64,000 nucleotides of DNA from a bacterium (lineage in GTDB: Bacteria; Planctomycetota; UBA1135; UBA2386): contig JAUILN010000012.1 of assembly GCA_030432695.1 (NCBI GenBank), positions 288,471 to 352,470 on the forward strand, in the 5' to 3' direction. A model generated the notes under the pieces. That model was not told where the DNA came from and ran no database searches. It saw only the letters and a list, made by a program, of their open reading frames with translations. A program made the translations under genes and the position numbers. This document shows, piece by piece, positions 54,833 to 62,835 of this stretch. Every line of letters begins with the position of its first letter. The first letter of the stretch is position 1.

Positions 54833-56865
54833 TGCGCGCTCTGCTGACTCCGTGTCTGGTCGGCCTGTGCGCGCTCGGCTCGTCGCCGGCGCAGACGCCA
54901 TCGCTCGGCGATCCTGAACTCGACACCGCGCTGCGCTACCTCGACTCGCTGGGGCTCCCGGTCCGCGAAGACACCCTGTTCGTCCGCGCCACCACGGGCG
55001 CCCAGCCGTCCGGCGTCGTGATCCGGGGATTCCTGGCCGAGGACCGAGGCGAGAGTTTCACGGTCTGGGTCTCGGTGCCGCCACACTGGCCCGGCGTCCC
55101 GAAGCCCCACCAGGCGACCGGCCATCCGCTGGCTCGTTGGACCCTGCGCCGCACGCCGCCAGGCACGAGACCGGGAGAACGGGTCGGCTACGAGGTGGAC
55201 GATCTGGAGAGTCTCGCCAGGGAGGCACTCGCCGAGTATCGCAACGAACGCGGGCCAGACGGCAACCTGCCGCCCCCTCGCTCCTTCCGGCGGGTGTTCT
55301 GCGCCCGCGGCCTCTACGCGACCGAGCTGTGCATGCTGGCCTGGGGCATTCATCATCGTTCTCCGCAGGAGACGGTGTTGGTGCGCGACCTGCTCGAGTC
55401 CGCGCGAGAGATCTATCCACGAGTTTGGCACCGCCCCGAACAGCCCGAGGACCTCACCGGGTATCTCGAGATCGACCTGGGGCACGTGGCGTTCTGGGAA
55501 CTCCTCGAAGACTTCGCAGATCGCACGGTCACGCGCACCGAACTCCGCGCACGCGCGGACACGATCAATCGGCTGTACCCGCACCACCCTCACCGCGAAC
55601 GGGCCATCGAACTCGAGCAGCTCTTGCGTGACTCGCTCCGCGTCGCGCACGCCTGGCCGCGCCTGGAGGAACTCGACCGCCTGGTCGACTCCTCCATGCG
55701 CGCGCGCGCGCTCGTGTTCCACCTCGAGGACCAGAACGGCCTTCAGCTCGGTCAACCAGGAGGGCCCGATTGTTGGGCCGATCCGCGCGGCGCGGAAAGC
55801 CCGGCTCACCGCCTTCTGGCGCTGGGCCTGCACGCGGTTCCGGCGCTGCTCGATGCCGTCGAGGATCCGCGCCCCAGCCGCACGGTCGGCTTCTACCGCG
55901 ACTTCGTGTTCTCGCACCGCGTGCTACCGGTTGGCGAAATCGCATGGACCGTCCTGAGAGAGATCGCAGGGCGTGGATTCGCAAACGTCGACGCCGCGCG
56001 CGCGTGGTACGAAGACGTTCGGGAGCGAGGCTTCGAGGCAGTGCTTGCCGAGGCGACGGCGAAGGGCAATGAGGTCGGAGCCGTCCAGGGAGCGATGCTG
56101 CTCGACCGCGCGCCGAACTCGGCGCTCGCCCACCTCGTCGCCGGCGCGTCACGAGCCGACAACGACCTCGTACGGGCCCGCTACCTGGCGCTGCTGGTCG
56201 GCGACCTGGACGTGCCGTCGGTCCACGAACTCGTGCGCGGCTTCGCCGAGCGTTCGGCAGGCGGATTCCGTGCCCGCATCACGGCCGCCCTCATGCTCGC
56301 CAGAACCGATCCCGAAACCGCGCTGCAGGCCCTGAGGACCGTGTTGCGCGACGGCCTGGCACCGAAGCCGTCACCGTTGCCCCACGCCCCTCCGTTGATC
56401 ACCGCTCCGGATTCCGCCGCGCTCGCTGCCCGCTGGCTCCTGAGACTCCATGGAACCGACGCCGTGGCTCCTATCCTCGAGGATCTGCTCGACACGACCC
56501 TGGCGCCTGCCACGGTCGAGTTGGTGCAGACCCTGGCCGGCGCGGGCCCCGTCACTGCCCACCCTCTCTCCCCGAGGTTCCTCGACAAGCTGCGTCGCGA
56601 GAACGGACACCCCGACGAAGTCGTGGAGGCCGCGACCGAAGCGGTGCTCCGGGGCCTCCTGGAGGATGGTCGACCGGTCACCTACCGCGCGATGGGGTTC
56701 GGTCCCGAGGACGCGCGCGAAGAACCGACCGTCGCCGACGTCGCCGCCCGCGCGCTGGCCCGGCGTTGGCCCGATCGATTCCCGTTCGATCCCAGCGCGC
56801 CGGCCGAGGCGCGAGAACGAGCGCTCCAGCACCTTCGGGAGGCGCCGACTCGCGGGAGAGAATAA
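54832..56865 (+). CDS. Secreted protein with HEAT-like repeats (last gene of cytochrome trio)
   Basis: 677 aa with a signal peptide ending S-S-P-A-Q. The first ~150 residues are beta-rich. The remainder is alpha-helical with HEAT/ARM-like spacing (R-A-R-Y-L-A-L-L-V-G-D-L-D-V-P-S-V-H, R-A-R-I-T-A-A-L-M-L-A-R-T-D-P-E-T-A-L-Q-A-L). No heme sites or catalytic motifs are present. Its translation is coupled to the membrane protein before it. The likely role is a periplasmic scaffold for the cytochrome. A GC-rich stem-loop follows the stop. Confidence 0.7.
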   Translation: MRALLTPCLVGLCALGSSPAQTPSLGDPELDTALRYLDSLGLPVREDTLFVRATTGAQPSGVVIRGFLAEDRGESFTVWVSVPPHWPGVPKPHQATGHPLARWTLRRTPPGTRPGERVGYEVDDLESLAREALAEYRNERGPDGNLPPPRSFRRVFCARGLYATELCMLAWGIHHRSPQETVLVRDLLESAREIYPRVWHRPEQPEDLTGYLEIDLGHVAFWELLEDFADRTVTRTELRARADTINRLYPHHPHRERAIELEQLLRDSLRVAHAWPRLEELDRLVDSSMRARALVFHLEDQNGLQLGQPGGPDCWADPRGAESPAHRLLALGLHAVPALLDAVEDPRPSRTVGFYRDFVFSHRVLPVGEIAWTVLREIAGRGFANVDAARAWYEDVRERGFEAVLAEATAKGNEVGAVQGAMLLDRAPNSALAHLVAGASRADNDLVRARYLALLVGDLDVPSVHELVRGFAERSAGGFRARITAALMLARTDPETALQALRTVLRDGLAPKPSPLPHAPPLITAPDSAALAARWLLRLHGTDAVAPILEDLLDTTLAPATVELVQTLAGAGPVTAHPLSPRFLDKLRRENGHPDEVVEAATEAVLRGLLEDGRPVTYRAMGFGPEDAREEPTVADVAARALARRWPDRFPFDPSAPAEARERALQHLREAPTRGRE

Positions 56866-57241
56866 ACCCCTCCGCGGCACCGGGCCGCGGGGCACGCGGA
56901 TGCCCCAGGCCCAGAAAACCGCCCGCCGCGCCGAAGCGCGACGGGCGTCCCTCTCTGGCCGACCCGGCCCGGCCCCCTGGAGGACCGGCTCCCTTCCGGG
57001 GCGAGCACGGGGAGCAAGAAAGCACCTCTCCGTGTAGCGGGCTGAAAGGCTGGATCAGAGCTCGGCGGACCCGCGCGCGAACGGCCGGCCGATCCCCGGG
57101 AAGGCCTCCGCTGGGAACCGCCCCCCTGTCGCGCCTACACTGCCCGGCCCAAATCCGTGGGCCGGGCGGGTCGTCCGCCGCTCGCAGATCTCGGCGGGCG
57201 CCCGTATCGCGCCGCCTCACGAATCACCCCACCCCTCCGAC
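56866..57241 (+). other. Intergenic region with terminator-like stem and peptidase leader
   Basis: 376 bp. Near the upstream stop, CCGCGG (56872-56877) and CCGCGG (56885-56890) with C/G flanks can fold as a terminator for the cytochrome trio. The middle is GC-rich without a supported gene. A TACACT hexamer at 57136-57141 could be a -10 box, and a perfect hairpin at 57142-57167 follows it. Confidence 0.5.
57142..57167 (+). promoter_or_regulatory. Perfect 10-bp stem-loop upstream of the S46 peptidase
   Basis: GCCCGGCCCA and TGGGCCGGGC are exact reverse complements, separated by AATCCG. It lies 74 bp before the ATG at 57242, just after a possible -10 box. It may be an operator, a leader structure, or a terminator of upstream transcription; no T-tract follows. 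Confidence 0.5.
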
Positions 57242-58897
57242 ATGACGCGAAACCACCGCGCTGCCCTTCTCGCCGCTGCCGTCCTCGGCACGCTCACGGT
57301 CCAGGCCCCGGCTCAGGAGCACAAAGAGCTCGGGAAGATGTGGACCTTCCACAACCCGCCGCTCGAGTTCTTCGGGGCCGAGTACGGCTTCGCGCCGACC
57401 AAGGAGTGGCTCGACCACGTGCGCCTGTCGGCGCTGCGCTTCGCCGACTACTGCTCCGCGTCGTTCGTCAGCCCACGCGGGCTGATCATGACCAACCACC
57501 ACTGCGCCCGTGGCAGCGTCGACGAGGTTGCACCCGAGGGCGAGGACTGGCTCGAGAGCGGCTGGTTCGCGAGTTCGCTGGAGCAGGAGGTCAACGTTCC
57601 GGGCCTGACCGTCCAGCAGCTCGTCACCACCCGCGACGTGACCGCGGAGATGAACGAGGGCATCACGGCCGATATGAGCCAAGAGGCGGTGCAGGAGCGT
57701 CTCGATGCCAACCGCGAGAAGCTGCTGGCCGCGGCCAACGACGAGAACGGCGAACTCACCCACCAGCTCGTCGACCTCTACCAGGGCGGCAACTACCAGA
57801 TCTATAGCTACAAGGTCTACGACGACATCCGCCTGGTCGCGGTGCCGCACATGGCGATCGCCAAGTTCGGTGGCGACCCCGACAACTTCACCTACCCGCG
57901 CTTCAGCCTCGACTTCGCGTTCCTCCGCGCGTGGGACGGCGACGCGCCGGCCGACACCTCGCCGCACTACCTGCGGTGGCGCACCGAGGGCCCGAAGGAT
58001 GGCGAGACGGTGTTCGTCGCCGGCAACCCGGGCTCGACCGGCCGCCTGAAGACGGTCGCGCAGATCGAGTTCATCCGCGACGTGGAGTACCCGAACATCA
58101 TGCGCCGCATCTACGCGATGCTCGCCGACGACTCGATGCCGCGCAGCCGACGAGCCAGCATCGAGAACGCGCGCAAGGCCTATGGCGGCTACCTCGAAGG
58201 CCTGCAGAACGAGGAGGTCGTCGGCATCAAGCGCGAGGCCGAGCGGAAGATCCGCGAGGCGATCGCTGCCGACCCCGACCTGCAGGCCCGCTTCGGCTCG
58301 GCCTGGACGGAACTCGAAGAGATCCAGGCGCAGAAGCGCGAGGCGATCGCCAACCGCGACATGGCGGCCCTGCAAGCAGCCGGTGCGGGTGAGGAGCTAC
58401 TCGAGAAGCGCATCGGCGAGGCGTTCTTCGCGGTCTACGGCTACGACATCCCGCCGGACGCCACGATGACGCTGCGCCTCTCCGACGGCGTGATCGCCGG
58501 CTTCGAGATGAACGGCACGATCGCGCCGTACTTCACCAGCCTCTACGGCCTCTACGCCCGCTGGACCGAGTTCGGCGGCGAGGACCCGTTCAACCTGCCG
58601 CAGATCTGGGTCGACAAGCTCAAGGAGCTCGACCTGTCGACGCCGTTCAACCACGTGTCGACCTGTGACATCATCGGCGGCAACTCGGGCTCGCCAATGG
58701 TCGACTCCGAAGGCCGCGTCGTCGGCCTGGTGTTCGACGGCAACATCGAGAGCCTGGGCAACAACTTCATCTTCACCGACGAGGTCGCCCGGACCGTCAG
58801 CGTGCACCCGGCGATCATCATCGAGGCCATGCGCAAGATCTACGACGCCGGCAAGCTGGCCGACGAGATCGAGGGCAAGGGCGAAGGCTACAAGTGA
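57242..58897 (+). CDS. S46-family serine dipeptidyl-peptidase-like protein (short form)
   Basis: 551 aa; the family is usually about 700, so part of the helical lid seems reduced. Signal peptide A-A-A-V-L-G-T-L-T-V-Q-A-P-A-Q. Trypsin-fold landmarks: F-V-S-P-R-G-L-I-M-T-N-H-H-C with His86, G-G-D-P-D-N-F-T-Y-P-R near 211-220 holding the catalytic Asp region, and G-G-N-S-G-S-P-M-V-D near 475 with the Ser. V-G-L-V-F-D-G-N follows. Substrates of the family are N-terminal dipeptides (DPP7/DPP11). The S1 specificity cannot be decided from the sequence. It is a single gene with its own leader. Confidence 0.9.
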   Translation: MTRNHRAALLAAAVLGTLTVQAPAQEHKELGKMWTFHNPPLEFFGAEYGFAPTKEWLDHVRLSALRFADYCSASFVSPRGLIMTNHHCARGSVDEVAPEGEDWLESGWFASSLEQEVNVPGLTVQQLVTTRDVTAEMNEGITADMSQEAVQERLDANREKLLAAANDENGELTHQLVDLYQGGNYQIYSYKVYDDIRLVAVPHMAIAKFGGDPDNFTYPRFSLDFAFLRAWDGDAPADTSPHYLRWRTEGPKDGETVFVAGNPGSTGRLKTVAQIEFIRDVEYPNIMRRIYAMLADDSMPRSRRASIENARKAYGGYLEGLQNEEVVGIKREAERKIREAIAADPDLQARFGSAWTELEEIQAQKREAIANRDMAALQAAGAGEELLEKRIGEAFFAVYGYDIPPDATMTLRLSDGVIAGFEMNGTIAPYFTSLYGLYARWTEFGGEDPFNLPQIWVDKLKELDLSTPFNHVSTCDIIGGNSGSPMVDSEGRVVGLVFDGNIESLGNNFIFTDEVARTVSVHPAIIIEAMRKIYDAGKLADEIEGKGEGYK

Positions 58898-58936
58898 GCC
58901 CGAGAGCCGAACGACCGGCCCGCTGATCGTCGCATT

Positions 58937-58987
58937 GCACCGATCGCAGGGCACCGATCGCAGGGCACCGATCGCAGGGCACCGATC
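58937..58987. repeat. 14-bp tandem repeat, about 3.6 copies
   Basis: The unit GCACCGATCGCAGG occurs at 58937-58950, 58951-58964 and 58965-58978 without change, and partly at 58979-58987. It fills most of the 102 bp between the convergent S46 and pseudokinase genes. It is probably slippage-prone; no role is evident. Confidence 0.85.
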
Positions 58988-58999
58988 AGTGCGCGCCGG

Positions 59000-60100
59000 T
59001 CACAGCGCACCCAGCGGATCGACGTCGAGGTCGACGTGCCACGCGTCGGCGTCGAGACCGAACCGCCGCGCGGCCGAGGCCAGCTGGTCCAGCGCATCGG
59101 CGAGATCGTCCGCGGCGTCCGCCCGACCGATCGCCTCGAGCACCTGCGCGATCCCGAGCGGGCCTTCGAAACCCGCCAACGGCAAGCGCTCATCGAACGG
59201 CCCCCCGGAACCTTCCGCGGTCGTCGGCGGCAGATCGAAGGCCGCGCGCGCCAGGTCACCCAGCAGGTGCCTCGACCGGTCGGAACCCGAGCCCGCCCCG
59301 GGCGACAACCCGGCATCCAGGCCGAAGATCTTCGGCATGCCGTCGGGTCCGATCCGGATCTGTTCGGGCAGCAGCCGCCCGAACCGCACTCCGTGGCGCT
59401 CGGCCTCCAACAGCGCCTGCGTCAGGTGGTAGGCCATCCGCAGGACCGCCGCCGGCGAGCAACCGCCACTCGCGCACGCGAAGGCCGGCAGACTCAGGCC
59501 GATCTCGGGCGCGAACACCACGAAGGCCGCGCGGTCGGTGACCCCCAGATCGAGGACCTGCGGCATCGCCGGGTGCCTGAGGCGCGACAGGGATTGCGCT
59601 TCGTGCAGGAGCTGCGGCCGTGGCCCGGGCGCGTGGATGCGCACCAACACCTCGACGCGCCGCTCCAGGTCGAGGGCCTGGAACGACTCGTGGTCGTTGC
59701 CCTGACCACAGCGTCGCAGCAGCAGGTAGTTGGAGCCCACGCAGTCGCCGGTCTCGGGCGGCCGTGACTGCACGGTCGCCGCAACGTGCGACTCGCCGGA
59801 GTCCCGCTCCTCCTCGACGACACTCCAGGCGACACCATCCGGAGTCGAGGACTTCGCGGACACGACCTCGACGACCGACCCGGTCGCGACCACCGGCTCC
59901 GGCTCTCGCGATGCCACCGGCCCGCGCGACTCCACGAGCTCCCCTTCGATCTCCCAACCCGCGAACGGATCCGGGGCGGCGTCGGGCGCGACCGGCGCGG
60001 CAGAGGCCTTGGAGGATGCGGGGCGCTCCGGCGTCGGGGCTGCGCCGAACAGGTCGAAACCACCGTCCTGCCCGAGTTCCGCGAACGGTTCGCGACTCAT
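59000..60100 (-). CDS. Pseudokinase-like cytosolic protein
   Basis: 366 aa. The N-terminal ~120 residues are acidic and low in structure. A protein-kinase-like fold follows: L-L-R-R-C-G-Q-G-N-D-H-E-S-F in place of the Gly-rich loop, L-S-R-L-R-H-P-A-M-P-Q-V-L-D-L-G, and a hinge-like V-V-F-A-P-E. The catalytic loop is R-F-G-R-L-L-P-E-Q-I, so the H-R-D is lost, and the metal motif is F-G-L-D-A-G, so the D-F-G is lost. It should bind or scaffold and not phosphorylate. Its start overlaps the end of the gene upstream by 4 bp (60097-60100), and the two are probably partners. Confidence 0.75.
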   Translation of the reverse strand: MSREPFAELGQDGGFDLFGAAPTPERPASSKASAAPVAPDAAPDPFAGWEIEGELVESRGPVASREPEPVVATGSVVEVVSAKSSTPDGVAWSVVEEERDSGESHVAATVQSRPPETGDCVGSNYLLLRRCGQGNDHESFQALDLERRVEVLVRIHAPGPRPQLLHEAQSLSRLRHPAMPQVLDLGVTDRAAFVVFAPEIGLSLPAFACASGGCSPAAVLRMAYHLTQALLEAERHGVRFGRLLPEQIRIGPDGMPKIFGLDAGLSPGAGSGSDRSRHLLGDLARAAFDLPPTTAEGSGGPFDERLPLAGFEGPLGIAQVLEAIGRADAADDLADALDQLASAARRFGLDADAWHVDLDVDPLGAL

Positions 60101-60942
60101 CGGAGACCTCCCGGACGTGGCGAGGTCGCGCCGAACGACGGGATGACGGTCGACTGCGGACCGATCCGGGGCCCGCCGACGCACAGCTCGCCGCCAGCGA
60201 GGACGACGTCGACGTAGCGATCGACCCATGCACCACCGAACGTGGCCCGCATCGGTCGCGAGGCCCGCACCCGATCCGCCACGTGCCTGCCGAGCCGGCG
60301 GCGCGCCGCGAGGTCGCGCTCGGCGTCGACCACACGACCATCGACCGCTCCGGAGCCGGGCTCTCGGAGCAGCTCGACGAACGCCGCGGCATAGCGGGTC
60401 ACCGCGTCGGCAACCTCCTCCGGACGGTCGCTGCGCCCACGGATCGCGATGCCGTCCACCGACGAGCCCATCGACAACCAGTCCGGCATCGCGACCACCC
60501 GACCGGCACGCTCCAGGCAGGCCCGCGCCTCCCGCAGATCGGGCAGGCCGGCCCCCGCCCCACGCTCGGGAACCAACAGGTTCACCGCGAGCAGCGCGAT
60601 CCGGTCGCCGACCGCGCGGACCTCGAGGCCGAAGATCCGCCCCGCCAGTCCGGGGGCCGGCACCGCCAACACCGAGAGGACCCCGGTCCGGTGGGTGGGC
60701 TCGTCGAGAGAGGCGACGAGGACCCGAGCCAGCGGACCGGTGCCGGTCGACACGCGCGTGCTCAGTCGGCACAGCGTCGAAGACATCCGCCCCTCCCGGC
60801 ACGCCAGCCCGGGAGGCATGCGCCAGGGCTCGAGGTCGTGCCGCGCAGTGAGGCGCTGCTCGACCCGCCAGGCGAGGTCGGAGAGACAGCGGACCGCGCG
60901 ACTCGGCGCGGTCCGGACCTTGGTGTGCCGCAAGACCGACAT
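60097..60942 (-). CDS. Hypothetical protein coupled to the pseudokinase
   Basis: 281 aa, cytosolic, no family recognised. The N-terminus is basic (R-H-T-K-V-R-T-A-P-S-R-A). The middle has alternating hydrophobic strands such as T-G-V-L-S-V-L-A-V-P-A-P and I-A-L-L-A-V-N-L-L-V-P-E-R-G. A region rich in Arg and Asp follows. Its stop overlaps the pseudokinase start (ATGA), so stoichiometric production of both is likely. Reading frame and codon use are convincing; function is unknown. Confidence 0.65.
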   Translation of the reverse strand: MSVLRHTKVRTAPSRAVRCLSDLAWRVEQRLTARHDLEPWRMPPGLACREGRMSSTLCRLSTRVSTGTGPLARVLVASLDEPTHRTGVLSVLAVPAPGLAGRIFGLEVRAVGDRIALLAVNLLVPERGAGAGLPDLREARACLERAGRVVAMPDWLSMGSSVDGIAIRGRSDRPEEVADAVTRYAAAFVELLREPGSGAVDGRVVDAERDLAARRRLGRHVADRVRASRPMRATFGGAWVDRYVDVVLAGGELCVGGPRIGPQSTVIPSFGATSPRPGGLR

Positions 60943-61092
60943 GAGGAGGACTCCGTCCGACCGATCGGCCGGGTGTCCCCCTAGGGGTTAGCCTGCGGAT
61001 GATTTCCCTGGCACCGATCCGGGACGGTCCGCCGATCCGGCGTTGCCAGCGTTCGATCGCACCGCGCGGGCCATCAGAGGTGCAAGCACCGC

Positions 61093-61758
61093 TCAATCGA
61101 TCGACGGCGATTCCAGGCCCCACAACCGGAAGCCGCCCGCGAAGGCCCGCGCGTTCGACCCCGGCCTCGCATGGGGAGGCAGGTCTTCGAGCTTCTTCAC
61201 ATTGCCCCCACCGATGACCACGTAGTCGGCGACCAGAGCCTCGCGGAGCAGCTCGACGACCTCGAAGACGCTGCGCCGCCAGGCCTTCGCCCCGTCGCGC
61301 TCCAACCCCCGATCGCCGACCGAGTCCTCGAAGGTGCCCTTCCGGTACGGAAGGTGGGCCAGCTCCAGCTCGACCAGGTGCCCCTCGTCGACGAGCGCCG
61401 CGCCAAGGCCCGTCCCGAAGCCGAGGAACAGCATCCGCCCACCCTCGTAGCTGCCGAGCGCCTGCATCGCGGCGTCGTTCACCAGGCGGGCCGGCTTGCC
61501 GAACGCGGCCTCGAAGTCGAAGCCCACCCAACCATCACCGAGGTTGCGTGGTTCGCGCAGCGCCCGACCGTTACGCACCGCGGTCGGGATCCCGATCGAG
61601 ACCACGTCGAAGTGCCAGTCCGCCGCGTGCTCGTGGATGCCGCGGACCATCGCCGCCGGCGTCAGCTCACGACCCGACTTGAACTTGCGTCGCTTCTCGG
61701 CCCCGCTGACCAGGAGCTTCACGTTCGAGCCGCCGACATCGACCACCAGCACGTTCAT
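61093..61758 (-). CDS. ROK-family sugar kinase (polyphosphate-glucokinase-like)
   Basis: 221 aa. The start at MNVLVVDVGGSNVKLL is supported by GGAGA about 11 nt upstream; an ATG 21 bp earlier is also possible. Motifs: phosphate-1 loop V-D-V-G-G-S-N-V-K, then V-S-I-G-I-P-T-A-V, phosphate-2 loop L-G-F-G-T-G-L-G-A-A-L-V-D, and adenosine motif Y-V-V-I-G-G-G-N-V-K-K-L. The ROK zinc Cys cluster is not visible. This matches the short ROK proteins related to polyphosphate glucokinase. It is divergent from transaldolase (109 bp between starts), so both may serve hexose/pentose metabolism. Confidence 0.85.
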   Translation of the reverse strand: MNVLVVDVGGSNVKLLVSGAEKRRKFKSGRELTPAAMVRGIHEHAADWHFDVVSIGIPTAVRNGRALREPRNLGDGWVGFDFEAAFGKPARLVNDAAMQALGSYEGGRMLFLGFGTGLGAALVDEGHLVELELAHLPYRKGTFEDSVGDRGLERDGAKAWRRSVFEVVELLREALVADYVVIGGGNVKKLEDLPPHARPGSNARAFAGGFRLWGLESPSID

Positions 61759-61867
61759 CGGCGGTGGAGTCTCCTGCATCGCCAGGGTGAGGGCCAGCCT
61801 CCTCCGCCGACCCCGAGGATTCACGTGCCGGAGCCGATACCATCGTTCAGCCCTCCAGGAACCGAAG

Positions 61868-62824
61868 ATGAATCAGCTCGAAGCTCTGAAGCGCCACACC
61901 ACCGTCGTCGCCGACACCGGCGACGTCGATGCGATCCGCGAGTTCGCTCCGCAGGACGCGACCACCAACCCGTCACTGATCCTCAAGGCCTCGCAACAGC
62001 CCGGCTACGCCGGCCTGGTCGACGAGGCCCTCGCCGCCGCGAAGGGCTCCGACGAGGCCGAGCGCCTGGAGTCGTTCCTCGACCACCTGTTCGTGGTGTT
62101 CGGCCGGGAGATCCTGGGCGTGATCCCCGGCCGGGTCAGCACCGAAGTCGACGCGCGGCTGAGCTTCGACCGGACCGCGACCGTCGAACGGGCCCGCCGA
62201 CTGATCGGCATGTACGAGGCCGTGGGCATCCCCCGCGAGCGCGTGCTGATCAAGATCGCCAGCACCTGGGAAGGCATCCAGGCCGCCGGCGAGCTGGAGC
62301 AAGAGTCGATCCACTGCAACCTCACGCTGCTGTTCTCCTTCGCCCAGGCGGTCGCCTGCGCCGAGGCCGGCGTCACGCTGATCTCGCCGTTCGTCGGCCG
62401 GATCTACGACTACTGGAAGCAGGCGCGGCGGGTCGACGACATCGACCTCGACGAGGACCCCGGCGTCGCCTCGGTGAAGAAGATCTACGAGTACTACAAG
62501 AAGTTCGGCCACCGGACCCAGGTGATGGGCGCGTCGTTCCGCAAGACCGGCCAGGTGGCACGACTCTGTGGCTGCGACCTGCTCACCGTCTCGCCCGACC
62601 TGCTGGCCGAACTGCGCTCGACTCCGGGCGACCTGCCGCGCCGCCTCGATCCGGAGCAGGCGGCGAACAGCCACCACCCCGAGCTCCATCTCGACGAACC
62701 GTTCTTCCGCTGGCTGCACAACAGCGACGAGATGGCCGTGGCGAAGCTCGGCGAGGGCATCCGCCTGTTCGACCGCGACGCACGCAAGCTCGAGGCCTTC
62801 GCGCGCGAGAAGCTGCGGGCGTAG
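61868..62824 (+). CDS. tal: Transaldolase
   Basis: 318 aa, the normal length of TalB-type enzymes. Motifs: D-A-T-T-N-P-S-L-I-L-K near the N-terminus, E-V-D-A-R-L-S-F-D, then R-V-L-I-K-I-A-S-T-W-E-G with the Schiff-base Lys. N-L-T-L-L-F-S and I-S-P-F-V-G-R-I-Y-D-Y follow, and M-G-A-S-F-R-K comes near 220. It carries out the dihydroxyacetone transfer of the pentose phosphate pathway in the cytosol. ATG start with A-rich sequence upstream. Confidence 0.97.
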   Translation: MNQLEALKRHTTVVADTGDVDAIREFAPQDATTNPSLILKASQQPGYAGLVDEALAAAKGSDEAERLESFLDHLFVVFGREILGVIPGRVSTEVDARLSFDRTATVERARRLIGMYEAVGIPRERVLIKIASTWEGIQAAGELEQESIHCNLTLLFSFAQAVACAEAGVTLISPFVGRIYDYWKQARRVDDIDLDEDPGVASVKKIYEYYKKFGHRTQVMGASFRKTGQVARLCGCDLLTVSPDLLAELRSTPGDLPRRLDPEQAANSHHPELHLDEPFFRWLHNSDEMAVAKLGEGIRLFDRDARKLEAFAREKLRA

Positions 62825-62835
62825 CCGGGAGCCGA

